From: Ignavibacteria bacterium
Lineage (GTDB): Bacteria > Bacteroidota > Ignavibacteria > Kapaibacteriales > UBA2268
DNA: 40,381 nucleotides
NCBI GenBank assembly: GCA_031261605.1
Contig: JAISJI010000059.1
Location: 1-40,381, forward strand
Direction of reading: 5' to 3'
The translations under genes and the position numbers were made by a program. The notes beneath the pieces are model-generated. The model did no database searches. It saw only the letters and a list, made by a program, of their open reading frames with translations, and was not told the DNA's origin. Shown here piece after piece: positions 1 to 7,333 of this stretch (position 1 is the first letter of the stretch; every line of letters begins with the position of its first letter).

Positions 1-250
1 CAAAATAAATTTAATTTTGAGATACCTATAAATAATTTTATTAATGGGATATATTTAATTATTTTAAATGCTCCTAGTGCAAAATATACGAATAAATTTA
101 TGATAATCAGGTAAAAAAATCAGAAAATATGGCATTTTTTTCATATTATTGTGGCTATGTCCTGCCGTGATTTTCGTGGTGGTTGGAAAGCATATAATAA
201 AAAGATAATAGAAATTTTATAGTGAATATATAGTACTCTCATATCCCAAA
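1..250. other. Intergenic, no gene recognised
   Basis: No convincing coding region is visible. A 21-codon reading frame at 157-222 lacks a clear ribosome binding site and resembles nothing I know. The stretch is very AT-rich and ends at a rho-independent terminator. Confidence 0.5.
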
Positions 251-288
251 AAGGCGACTCCCCTACTCAGGAAGTCGCTTTTTTTTTG
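251..288 (+). terminator. Rho-independent terminator, possibly bidirectional
   Basis: The stem GCGAC/GTCGC at 254-258 and 274-278 is extended by weaker AAG/TTT pairs and an inner TCC/GGA, and is followed by a run of nine T. Five A precede it, so it could also work on the other strand. Its sequence closely resembles the terminator at 1291-1322. The T run is also the first conserved part of RNA element copy A. Confidence 0.8.
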
Positions 289-546
289 TCTTTTCTTTGC
301 TATATGGAATTTTTTTACTATTTTTGTAATGCCTAATACAAATAAAGAATAGACGCCGCCGTCAATTCTCCTATGTAATATAAATCTAATACATTATAAC
401 CAAACCAAAACCGTTTGGCTCGTGGAAACATATCCATATATCCCATCTCAAATGATAGTATATTAGATTTAATCTGTTTGTATTAGGCAAATAAAACAGT
501 TCACGGGCTGTTTTAAAAATGCTAATATAAATCAAATTATATAGGT
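281..546 (+). ncRNA. Candidate structured RNA, copy A (5' leader of the 553-969 ORF)
   Basis: Visible stems: P1 331-342/477-488, 12 perfect pairs; P2 hairpin 346-355/360-369 with one A-A mismatch; P3 381-391/461-471, 11 pairs; P4 493-499/508-514 with loop TTCACGGG. The segment GGCTCGTGGA at 417-426, enclosed by P1 and P3, can pair with 500-509 as a pseudoknot or kissing interaction. Copy B at 971-1256 shows the same architecture with different stem sequences, and keeps CAAATAAAG, GGCTCGTG, TCACGGG and ATAGGT. Upstream, CTATATG lies 30 nt before P1 in both copies. A TATTTTTG box at 319-326 could be the promoter, which would put the transcript start near the 5' end of P1. The element ends at AGGTG, the ribosome binding site of the next ORF, so it may be a cis-regulatory leader. 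I cannot match it to a known family. Confidence 0.65.
319..326 (+). promoter_or_regulatory. Putative -7 box TATTTTTG for RNA copy A
   Basis: Fits the Bacteroidota -7 consensus TAnnTTTG and would start transcription about 5 to 7 nt downstream, at the 5' end of stem P1. The matching position in copy B (1009-1016) reads TTACACTG, so that copy would have a weaker or no promoter of this type. Confidence 0.4.
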
Positions 547-552
547 GATTTA

Positions 553-969
553 ATGCCAATACCGACATTTTTTGCGAATAGCGCTAACCATCCTACTATC
601 AGCAGAATAATTGATACTATCGTTGCTGATAACAACAAAATTCTTAACATTACTCCTACTCCTGCAAGTATTGAAGCCGTGGAAAAACTCCATCTATGCT
701 ATTTAGGTCTAAGTGATGACGAATTTACTTCCAAGCAATTCGTTCAAAATTTTTTACAAACTTTTGAACAACAATATGTGACTTGGTTAAATCAATATAA
801 TATCAATTCTACTGGCGCATTCAAAATGGTGGATGAGCAGATTGGCAAAGCATTATTAAGTAATGCGGCGGTATTAAGTATCAATCCTTTAAGTAAGACG
901 ATAAATTGTTGTAATATATGGAGAAATGTTTCGCTTTGTCCGGGCATTCAGGTGTGGAAGAAAATGTAG
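553..969 (+). CDS. Hypothetical protein, 138 aa
   Basis: I do not recognise this protein. The start is well supported: AGGTG at 543-547 sits at Shine-Dalgarno distance from the ATG. The product is about 138 residues with no signal peptide and no membrane segment. The middle looks like a normal soluble helical protein (residues around 35-90 rich in E, F, Q and L), and the last 25 residues contain several Cys and Trp. It lies directly downstream of RNA copy A and ends where the conserved sequence of copy B begins, so the ORF and the RNA may have moved or evolved as one cassette. Function unknown; whether it is expressed is not proven. Confidence 0.5.
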   Translation: MPIPTFFANSANHPTISRIIDTIVADNNKILNITPTPASIEAVEKLHLCYLGLSDDEFTSKQFVQNFLQTFEQQYVTWLNQYNINSTGAFKMVDEQIGKALLSNAAVLSINPLSKTINCCNIWRNVSLCPGIQVWKKM

Positions 970-970
970 T

Positions 971-1256
971 TTTTTTTGTGTTTCCTTTACTATATGTAAA
1001 AAAAATAATTACACTGCCATTATACCACTCAAATAAAGTAAGAAAATATTTTTTTCTTACAGCAATATCTAATCTATAGTGTTCAACGATTCGTCTGAAT
1101 TACTGAATGTTGGATTGACATACGAACTAAAATCTGGCTCGTGAGTCATATCTACGATCTATGTTAATCAAGGTTAGATAAAGGTTTTTGAGTGGTATAG
1201 AAACACGCTCACGGGCTTGTATTTATGCAATTATTAATGGAACTGCATAGATAGGT
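971..1256 (+). ncRNA. Candidate structured RNA, copy B
   Basis: Second, diverged copy of the element at 281-546. P1 is 1021-1033/1187-1199 (13 perfect pairs), P2 hairpin 1038-1046/1052-1060 (9 pairs), P3 1066-1074/1172-1180 (9 pairs, one G-U). GGCTCGTGAG at 1136-1145 can pair with CTCACGGGCT at 1208-1217 over ten positions. Relative to copy A, P1 and P2 have almost entirely different sequence but remain complementary, and the long-range pairing shows a compensatory change (A-U to G-C). Conserved unpaired segments are CAAATAAAG (1030-1038), GGCTCGTG, TCACGGG and ATAGGT (1251-1256). The internal part between P3 strands is about 28 nt longer than in copy A. No ATG follows ATAGGT; the matching position (1263) is ATT. 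Confidence 0.6.
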
Positions 1257-1290
1257 AAAATCATTTGGATATTCTTACCATACAAAACAA

Positions 1291-1322
1291 AAGGCGACCT
1301 CCCACTCGGGAAGTCGCCTTCT
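1291..1322 (-). terminator. Terminator of gdhA, bidirectional
   Basis: Stem AAGGCGAC/GTCGCCTT at 1291-1298 and 1313-1320 with inner TCCC/GGGA and a 4-nt loop. Read on the - strand it is followed by TTTTGTTTTG, which suits termination of the glutamate dehydrogenase transcript. The hairpin is nearly the same as the one at 251-288. Confidence 0.8.
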
Positions 1323-1344
1323 TTCGTATCTATTGCAGATTAAT

Positions 1345-2631
1345 TTACACTAATCCACGAAGTTTAACTGCATCCGCAACGCGTTTGATTGCAACCATAT
1401 ATGCTGCATCACGCATATAAACTTTATTCTCTTGAGCCATATTATAAACACCAGCAAAGCCCACAGTCATCTTAGCATCTAACTTCTCTAAAACTTCTTC
1501 CTTAGGCCAGTAGTAGTTCATATTGTTTTGAACTTGCTCGAAGTATGAACAAGTAACGCCACCAGCGTTGCATAAGAAGTCAGGAATTAAGAAGATACCT
1601 TTTGCTTTGATAACTTCATCTGCTTCTGGAGTAGTAGGACCATTAGCACCTTCTGCAATGATTTTTACTGTTGGTTTGATTTTGCTGATTGTCTCACCAG
1701 TCAATTCGCCTTCTTTTGCAGCAGGAACGAGGATGTCTACTTCTTGCTCTAACCATGCACCACCGTCAGCGATTTCATAGCCAAGTGCTTTTGCTTTTGC
1801 TTGGTCAATAGTTCCGAATTTATCAGTGATGCCAATCAATTCTTCATAAGTAGCACCGGATTTCTTAATGAAAGTAACTGGTTTCTTAATTGAGTTATCC
1901 CAGCAGGATAAAGCAACAACTTTACCACCCATCTGAGTATATTTTTGGATGGCAAATTGAGATACATTACCGAAACCTTGAACGGCAGCAGTTGTGTTCT
2001 TTGCATCTATGCCCAATGCTTTCAATGCCTCTCTAACACAATACATAACGCCGTAACCTGTTGCTTCAGTTCTACCGAGAGAACCACCAACACCAAGTGG
2101 CTTACCTGTAATAAAACCAGGGTATTTCATTCCTGTAATTTTCTCATATTCGTCAAGCATCCAAATCATATGCTGACCATTGGTCATTACATCTGGTGCC
2201 GGAACATCTTGCACAGGACCTACTAAACGCCATACTTGGCGTATCCACCCGCGGCAGATAAGCTCTTGCTCGCGTAGAGATAACTCTCTTGGGTCGCAGA
2301 TTACTCCGCCTTTGGCACCGCCGAGTGGAATATCCACACAAGCAGTTTTCCAAGTCATCCACATTGAGAGCGCACGAATTGTATCGATTGTCTCGTTCGG
2401 ATGGAAGCGGATACCGCCCTTTGCAGGACCGCGTGCATCGCTGTGTAAGCAACGGAAGCCACGGAATACTCTATAAGTTCCGTCGTCCATTCTTACAGGA
2501 ATATTAAAATGAACTTCCCTGTCTGGGTTGCGTAATAAATCGCAAGTTGCTTGGTCTAAGCCAAGTTGTTTTGCTACTCCGTCAAATTGACGTTGTGCCA
2601 TTTCAAATGGATTGAAAGTTGCAGCTGACAT
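1345..2631 (-). CDS. gdhA: Glutamate dehydrogenase
   Basis: Glu/Leu/Phe/Val dehydrogenase family, 428 aa, a usual length for the hexameric NAD(P)-dependent enzyme. It interconverts glutamate with 2-oxoglutarate and ammonia in the cytoplasm. Visible family features are the substrate-binding KGGIRFHP segment (about residues 72-79), the catalytic-lysine region PLGGAKGGVICDP (about 102-114), and the nucleotide-binding AVQGFGNVS segment (about 215-223). The ATG start is preceded by AAAGAGT. The gene stands alone, divergent from the YbbR-like gene, with its own terminator at 1291-1322. The upstream region holds several inverted repeats and a putative promoter, so it may be regulated. Cofactor preference cannot be read safely from the sequence. 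Confidence 0.95.
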   Translation of the reverse strand: MSAATFNPFEMAQRQFDGVAKQLGLDQATCDLLRNPDREVHFNIPVRMDDGTYRVFRGFRCLHSDARGPAKGGIRFHPNETIDTIRALSMWMTWKTACVDIPLGGAKGGVICDPRELSLREQELICRGWIRQVWRLVGPVQDVPAPDVMTNGQHMIWMLDEYEKITGMKYPGFITGKPLGVGGSLGRTEATGYGVMYCVREALKALGIDAKNTTAAVQGFGNVSQFAIQKYTQMGGKVVALSCWDNSIKKPVTFIKKSGATYEELIGITDKFGTIDQAKAKALGYEIADGGAWLEQEVDILVPAAKEGELTGETISKIKPTVKIIAEGANGPTTPEADEVIKAKGIFLIPDFLCNAGGVTCSYFEQVQNNMNYYWPKEEVLEKLDAKMTVGFAGVYNMAQENKVYMRDAAYMVAIKRVADAVKLRGLV

Positions 2632-2682
2632 AGTTTTACTCTTTTTGTTATTAGTTTGTTAAAATATTAAGTAATGTATTTG

Positions 2683-2697
2683 ATACGTCATACGTAT
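2683..2697. promoter_or_regulatory. Inverted repeat ATACGT-cat-ACGTAT
   Basis: Perfect 6-bp arms with a 3-bp spacer, about 52 bp upstream of the gdhA start. It could be an operator or an mRNA hairpin. No known regulator is assigned. Confidence 0.35.
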
Positions 2698-2717
2698 TTA
2701 TTTGGCTTTTGTTACAA

Positions 2718-2764
2718 GTATTGAATTTTTTTTCAATACACAAAACATTGCACTTTGCAATGTT
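2718..2764. promoter_or_regulatory. Two adjacent inverted repeats in the gdhA upstream region
   Basis: GTATTGAA/TTCAATAC at 2718-2725 and 2732-2739 has a T6 spacer. AACATTGC/GCAATGTT at 2744-2751 and 2757-2764 has a 5-bp spacer. Both have perfect 8-bp arms. They lie just downstream, in the gdhA direction, of a putative promoter box at 2773-2780, so they would fall at the transcript start or in the 5' leader. Confidence 0.4.
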
Positions 2765-2772
2765 CATACACA

Positions 2773-2780
2773 CAAAATTA
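2773..2780 (-). promoter_or_regulatory. Putative -7 box TAATTTTG for gdhA
   Basis: Matches TAnnTTTG on the - strand. The predicted start near 2766 would give a leader of about 135 nt containing the inverted repeats at 2683-2764. Confidence 0.35.
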
Positions 2781-2888
2781 ATACTTTTTATGCTACTTTC
2801 CAAATGTTTTAGTAAGTTTTAAGTAATATGTTAATAATTAAAAAAATATTTCGTATATTGCTACATATATTAAACGATATAAAGTGAT

Positions 2889-3875
2889 ATGGAAATAAAA
2901 CGCTGGTATTATAACAAAAGTTTCTGGGGCTCTTTGCTAGTAGCCATTGCCCTATGGATATATGCGAGTTTGAATGACGAATACCAGAGCACTATTGATG
3001 TTCCACTACAAGTGAAAGCTCCCACCGGACGTGCTATTGAGGATGTGCTACCAACCAAAATATCTATTGATGTGAAGGGAAACGGCTGGTCTTTGTTCAA
3101 CTACCTGTATCTTAATTCAATAAAACTATGCAAGGTCAATTTGGATGATGCTAGCAAAGCAGATTCTATTTATGTAGTTCATTCAGTAGATATGCAAAAG
3201 GGATTAGAAGGCATTAATAAGCTTGTTATACGGAGATTCTATCCTGATAGTTTGCGCGTTAGAACGGGCGAAGTTTCTACTAAGACAGTAAATATTACTC
3301 CCAATGTAAATATTATTCCCAGACAAGGTTTTGTTATTGTTGGTGATGTCAGAACAGAGCCAACGGCAGTATCTATTACCGGTAATACAAAACTAATTGA
3401 CTCCATACTATCGTGGAAAACTATAATGCAAACATATACAGATGTGACTCCAAATCTAAATTCGGATGCAAGTTCGGACAAAAATGCTAGATTTTCGAGA
3501 ACTATTGCAGTATCTGATTCAATGGCATCCGTTATTAAGATAAAGCCCAAAAATGTTACAATCTTTGCACCTATACAGCAATACGGCGAAGTCACTTTCC
3601 ACGACGTAAAAATTAATGTTATCGGCGGGCAACTGCCAAGTGATAATGTTCTTCTTCCGCAGCTATTTACTGTTACGCTCTCCGGTGGAATAGAACTGCT
3701 AAGTAAGATTAATGCGTCAGAAATTATTCTTTCATTAGATTACAACGCTATTATGAATGATTCCAATGGAATTCTGATTCCAAAAGTTGATACTCTGCCA
3801 TACACTAAAGTCATAAATATATATCCCAAATATATTCAACATAAAAAAATAATAACCAACACAACAAACCTATGA
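2889..3875 (+). CDS. YbbR-like domain protein
   Basis: A 328-aa membrane-anchored protein with one N-terminal transmembrane helix at about residues 12-28 (FWGSLLVAIALWIYASL), followed by extracytoplasmic beta-rich repeats. The opening pattern (short cytoplasmic N-terminus, W-rich helix, then VPLQVKAP and KISIDVKGNG) is typical of YbbR-like/CdaR-type proteins. In Firmicutes CdaR partners the diadenylate cyclase CdaA; no cyclase gene lies next to it here, so that role is only an analogy. Its last codons overlap the next gene by 4 bp (ATGA), which indicates translational coupling to the SPOR protein. The ATG at 2889 has no strong Shine-Dalgarno sequence. Confidence 0.7.
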   Translation: MEIKRWYYNKSFWGSLLVAIALWIYASLNDEYQSTIDVPLQVKAPTGRAIEDVLPTKISIDVKGNGWSLFNYLYLNSIKLCKVNLDDASKADSIYVVHSVDMQKGLEGINKLVIRRFYPDSLRVRTGEVSTKTVNITPNVNIIPRQGFVIVGDVRTEPTAVSITGNTKLIDSILSWKTIMQTYTDVTPNLNSDASSDKNARFSRTIAVSDSMASVIKIKPKNVTIFAPIQQYGEVTFHDVKINVIGGQLPSDNVLLPQLFTVTLSGGIELLSKINASEIILSLDYNAIMNDSNGILIPKVDTLPYTKVINIYPKYIQHKKIITNTTNL

Positions 3876-4648
3876 AAATAAAAACAGTTGCCATTACAAT
3901 CTTACTTACACTACTTACATCGCTTGCTCTCTTTTCGCAAAGCACTACCATCAACTCATATCTAAGATTCATCGCTGAAGGTAAAATAGAAGGTGTAAAA
4001 AATAAACTGCCGGAGCTAATAGCCAAGTATGGCGAAGAAGAACCGGGTATTCTCCTATTGCAAGGAGTGGTGCTGGAGAACGCCTCCTCTGCTATCCCAT
4101 ATTACAAAAAAATTATAGAAAGGTATCCCAATAGCGAATGGGCTCCACACGCTATCTGGCGTATGATTCAATATTACTCCATAGTTACCGATACCGCTAC
4201 TGCAAAGCGTATGCTGGAGAAGTTCCGCGAAAAATATCCCACCTCACCATTTCTATCTGCTGCTACCGATGCTGTTCGCCTTTCTATCAGCGATGCAAAG
4301 TATAAGAACAGAGAGAAGTATATGAATCCACCAAAAGCAGATACCGTTGAACAAAAAGATGTAGCAAAGAACGATACAGCAAAAGCAAAAGAAACTCCAG
4401 CCGTTGTTGAAAAAACTAAATATGGCTTGCAAGTTGGCATCTACTCTACTAAATCCGCTGCTGAAGCCGAAAGAGACCGCTTTATAAGAACTGCTCGCCT
4501 TAGAGCAGAAGTATTAGAAAAAATTGTAGTCGGTGAAAGAAAATACGCTGTCGTCATCGGCAATTACGACTCCGAAGAAGAGGCAGATAGAGCGAAATCC
4601 ATTGTAGAAAAGCAATGCAACTGCAGCCCACTAATCTATAAAAAATAG
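3872..4648 (+). CDS. Secreted TPR-like protein with C-terminal SPOR domain
   Basis: A 258-aa protein with a signal peptide at residues 1-23 (cleavage after about LALFSQ). Helical repeats follow that resemble TPR (two segments around residues 70-130, with SEWAPHAIW and TSPFLSAATDAV). A charged linker rich in K, D, T and E precedes a SPOR domain at about residues 182-258 that opens with KYGLQVGIYSTKSAAEAE. SPOR domains bind denuded peptidoglycan glycan strands, usually at division septa, so a periplasmic cell-envelope role is likely. The start overlaps the YbbR-like gene by 4 bp. The C-terminal SPLIYKK is echoed in the intergenic region just before radA. Confidence 0.75.
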   Translation: MKIKTVAITILLTLLTSLALFSQSTTINSYLRFIAEGKIEGVKNKLPELIAKYGEEEPGILLLQGVVLENASSAIPYYKKIIERYPNSEWAPHAIWRMIQYYSIVTDTATAKRMLEKFREKYPTSPFLSAATDAVRLSISDAKYKNREKYMNPPKADTVEQKDVAKNDTAKAKETPAVVEKTKYGLQVGIYSTKSAAEAERDRFIRTARLRAEVLEKIVVGERKYAVVIGNYDSEEEADRAKSIVEKQCNCSPLIYKK

Positions 4649-4945
4649 AGTTCAAAGATGCGAGCAACTTTTTTTTTACAAACACTGCTTAATCTATTCG
4701 GGAGCCAATATTTCTGACTAACATCAAAAAAATGGGAATAGGTGAAACCAGATTCTTAACCTTCCGACTAATAAAAGACAACCAAATTGTTTCTAAATAC
4801 GACAATGTCATACAAATTACTCGTGGCAGAAAAGATTATAAAATGCCGACAAATAGTATCAGAGTGGGACGACGTGAATCCATAGATTATGATAGAAACT
4901 ATTTGACACATCCACATAGTCCACTAATTTATAAAAAGTAAAAAA
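4649..4945 (+). other. Intergenic with a possible gene remnant (SPLIYKK echo)
   Basis: A 69-codon reading frame at 4732-4941 has no ribosome binding site and no recognisable domain. Its last 21 bases match the end of the preceding SPOR gene at about 18 positions, so both reading frames end in SPLIYKK. This looks like a partial duplication or decayed paralogue rather than a gene. No terminator is visible before radA. Confidence 0.4.
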
Positions 4946-6292
4946 GTGAAACAAAAACTAATATATATATGCCAGAACTGCGGTTTTGAATCTCCTCGTT
5001 GGATTGGCAAATGCCCGCAATGCAATGAATGGAACACCTTCATAGAAGATGTTACCGTTACAAAAAAACCGTCTACCGCTACTAAGATAGGAGCAAGCAA
5101 CATAACAACTCTCGCAGACATATCCACCGATGCTGAATACCGCATTAATACCGGCATTACCGAGTTTGATAGAGTGCTTGGCGGTGGTATTATTCCCGGC
5201 TCATTGGTATTAGTTGGCGGTGACCCAGGCATAGGTAAATCTACATTAATGTTGCAACTCTGCTCCAATATTCCACAGGCACAACCACTCTATATCACAG
5301 GCGAAGAGTCGCTACAGCAAATAAAATATCGGTCTATGCGTTTGCCGAAGATGGATACATCTCTGCAACTGCTCGCAGAAACCAATGTGGAGTTGATTGA
5401 TGCAGCGATAAAAAGCAACAACACCTCAGTTGTCATTATTGACTCTATTCAATCCGTCCTGTCCGATAGAATTGACGCTACTCCCGGCAGTATTACACAA
5501 GTCCGCGAATGTGCTATGCTATTGATGCAGACAGCAAAGAAAACCGGCAAGGCGGTGTTCATCATTGGACACGTTACTAAGGATGGCTCTATTGCTGGTC
5601 CTAAGATATTAGAACATTTGGTGGATACCGTAATACAATTTGAAGGAGAAAAGCAATATTCGTATCGCATACTTCGTTGTCTGAAGAACCGCTTCGGTTC
5701 TACCAATGAAATTGGCGTATTTGAAATGAGCGATAGCGGGCTGAATGAAGTGCTAAATCCATCAGAAGTATTTCTCTCTGGACGCAATGAGGATGAGTCC
5801 GGCGTTGCAATCGTCGGAACAATGGAAGGTGCTCGTCCAATACTACTTGAGGTTCAAGCATTAGTTACACCCAGCAATTACGGCACTCCGCAACGTAGTG
5901 CCAATGGCTATGATATGCGTAGATTGCAGATGATACTTGCAGTATTAGAGAAGAGAATTGGTTTGCACTTTGGGACGAACGATGTATTTGTTAATATCGC
6001 TGGCGGTGTATATCTCAACGACTCCTCCTGCGACTTAGGCATTGCTGCTGCACTGGTATCATCACTACGCGATGTGCCATTAGATACAAAGACCGTGTTC
6101 ATTGGCGAAATAGGACTCACCGGAGAAGTTCGTTCTGTATCTGCACTCGAAGCACGCATAAACGAAGCAGCCAAGTTGGGCTTTGATAGATGTATCGTTC
6201 CCGCTGCTGGTATCAATAAAGTAATCAAAAATCCAAATATAACAATAAAACCGATAGAAAAAATATCTTCTGCAATAGTAGATTTATTTTAA
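4946..6292 (+). CDS. radA: DNA repair protein RadA (Sms)
   Basis: 448 aa, full length for RadA, a RecA-related hexameric ATPase that promotes branch migration of recombination intermediates. Domains in order: a C4 zinc finger at residues 9-26 (C9, C12, C23, C26); the ATPase core with Walker A GDPGIGKST at 92-100; the RadA-specific KNRFG motif at 247-251; and a Lon-like C-terminal domain from about 270 that has a structural role in the family. The start codon is GTG, chosen because it places the zinc finger at the usual distance from the N-terminus; the upstream sequence has only a weak purine stretch. It lies downstream of the SPOR gene on the same strand, separated by a region with no terminator. 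Confidence 0.95.
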   Translation: MKQKLIYICQNCGFESPRWIGKCPQCNEWNTFIEDVTVTKKPSTATKIGASNITTLADISTDAEYRINTGITEFDRVLGGGIIPGSLVLVGGDPGIGKSTLMLQLCSNIPQAQPLYITGEESLQQIKYRSMRLPKMDTSLQLLAETNVELIDAAIKSNNTSVVIIDSIQSVLSDRIDATPGSITQVRECAMLLMQTAKKTGKAVFIIGHVTKDGSIAGPKILEHLVDTVIQFEGEKQYSYRILRCLKNRFGSTNEIGVFEMSDSGLNEVLNPSEVFLSGRNEDESGVAIVGTMEGARPILLEVQALVTPSNYGTPQRSANGYDMRRLQMILAVLEKRIGLHFGTNDVFVNIAGGVYLNDSSCDLGIAAALVSSLRDVPLDTKTVFIGEIGLTGEVRSVSALEARINEAAKLGFDRCIVPAAGINKVIKNPNITIKPIEKISSAIVDLF

Positions 6293-6333
6293 GAAAATTA
6301 TATTTCAAATTATCTTAAACCGATATTTTTTGT

Positions 6334-6341
6334 TATATTTG
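6334..6341 (+). promoter_or_regulatory. Putative -7 box TATATTTG for ptb-buk
   Basis: Exact TAnnTTTG match 60 bp upstream of the ptb start. The predicted transcript start is near 6348, giving a leader of about 55 nt that contains the AAGGAG ribosome binding site at 6389-6394. Confidence 0.45.
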
Positions 6342-6401
6342 CACTATTATAGAAGTTGAATTTATCCTAACAAACAATAAAATTATACAAGGAGTACTAT
6401 T

Positions 6402-7298
6402 ATGGTAATCAAAAAATTAGATGAATTAATTGACATCGCCAAGGCAAGCGGTAAGAAAACTATCGCAGTAGCCGCTGCTGAAGATGACCACGTCCTTCAC
6501 GCTGTCCATAAAGCAATGGAAGCCGGTATCGTTAATCCAATACTCATCGGGCATAACGAAAAGATTAACGAAATTGCTAAACGCGACAATATCAATATTG
6601 CTGGTGTTAAGATTATAGACGAGCCAAATCCAGTAATATCTGCCCAGAAAGCAGTAGCGTTCTGCAGTTCAGGCGATGCTCAAATTTTAATGAAAGGATT
6701 GGTTTCTACTGCCGACTTCCTTCGTGCTGTTCTAAATAAAGAAGTAGGACTCAGAACTAAGGAATTGCTGTGCCATCTCGGCGTATTTGAAATCCCATCA
6801 TACCATAAATTACTCGCTCTTACAGACGCCGCTCAAAACATAGAGCCAACCATAGACGAAAAGGTAAAAATAATTACGAGTTGCGTTCGTGCCCTTAACA
6901 AACTTGGCATAGAGAAGCCAAAAGTTGCAATCGTATCACCAGTGGAGGTAGTAAATCCAAAAATGGAATCTACTATACACGCATCTATGCTAACTCAAAT
7001 GAATAGACGCGGTCAAATAAAGAATTGCCTCATTGATGGACCTCTCGCTTTTGATAACGCTGTAAGCAAAGAAGCGTGCGAGCATAAAGGCATTATTACT
7101 GATGTCGGTGGCGATGCAGACCTAATTGTAGCCCATAATATTGAAGTGGGTAATGCTCTCTATAAAGCATTTACATACCTCGCCGGTGCTACTATCGCTG
7201 CAAATATACTCGGAGCAAAAGTTCCGATTGTGCTCACTTCGCGTGCTGACTCAGACCGCTCTAAATTTATGTCCATAGCATTAGCGGCAACATATTAA
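6402..7298 (+). CDS. ptb: Phosphate butyryltransferase (phosphate acyltransferase family)
   Basis: 298 aa, the short form of the PTA/PTB family without extra N-terminal domains. It would convert butyryl-CoA (or a similar short acyl-CoA) and phosphate to butyryl phosphate and CoA. Family-like stretches include NPILIGHNEKI, the ILMKGLVST region (about residues 98-106), and the C-terminal LADILV-equivalent DLIVAHNIEVGNALYK followed by LGAKVPIVLTSRADS. A strong ribosome binding site AAGGAG lies 7 nt before the ATG, unusual in this window. A kinase of the butyrate kinase family follows 35 bp downstream, which favours butyryl over acetyl phosphate as the intermediate. Branched-chain acyl substrates are also possible. 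Confidence 0.88.
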   Translation: MVIKKLDELIDIAKASGKKTIAVAAAEDDHVLHAVHKAMEAGIVNPILIGHNEKINEIAKRDNINIAGVKIIDEPNPVISAQKAVAFCSSGDAQILMKGLVSTADFLRAVLNKEVGLRTKELLCHLGVFEIPSYHKLLALTDAAQNIEPTIDEKVKIITSCVRALNKLGIEKPKVAIVSPVEVVNPKMESTIHASMLTQMNRRGQIKNCLIDGPLAFDNAVSKEACEHKGIITDVGGDADLIVAHNIEVGNALYKAFTYLAGATIAANILGAKVPIVLTSRADSDRSKFMSIALAATY

Positions 7299-7333
7299 AA
7301 ACAAAATATCAACTAAAAATAATTAGTATCACA

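Noticed and set aside
157..222. Small 21-codon ORF in the left intergenic region
   Set aside because: No ribosome binding site, no recognisable sequence and a length expected by chance in AT-rich DNA.
331..488. Integron attC site (ends GCCTAAT and ATTAGGC resemble attC R boxes, and an ORF lies between two such elements)
   Set aside because: Copy B has TATACCAC/GTGGTATA ends that do not fit RYYYAAC/GTTRRRY, the elements are longer and have multiple internal stems, and the conserved positions are the unpaired GGCTCGTG and TCACGGG. No integrase is present.
4732..4941. 69-aa ORF between the SPOR gene and radA as a real gene
   Set aside because: No Shine-Dalgarno, no domain, and its last codons copy the neighbouring gene, so it is better explained as a remnant.
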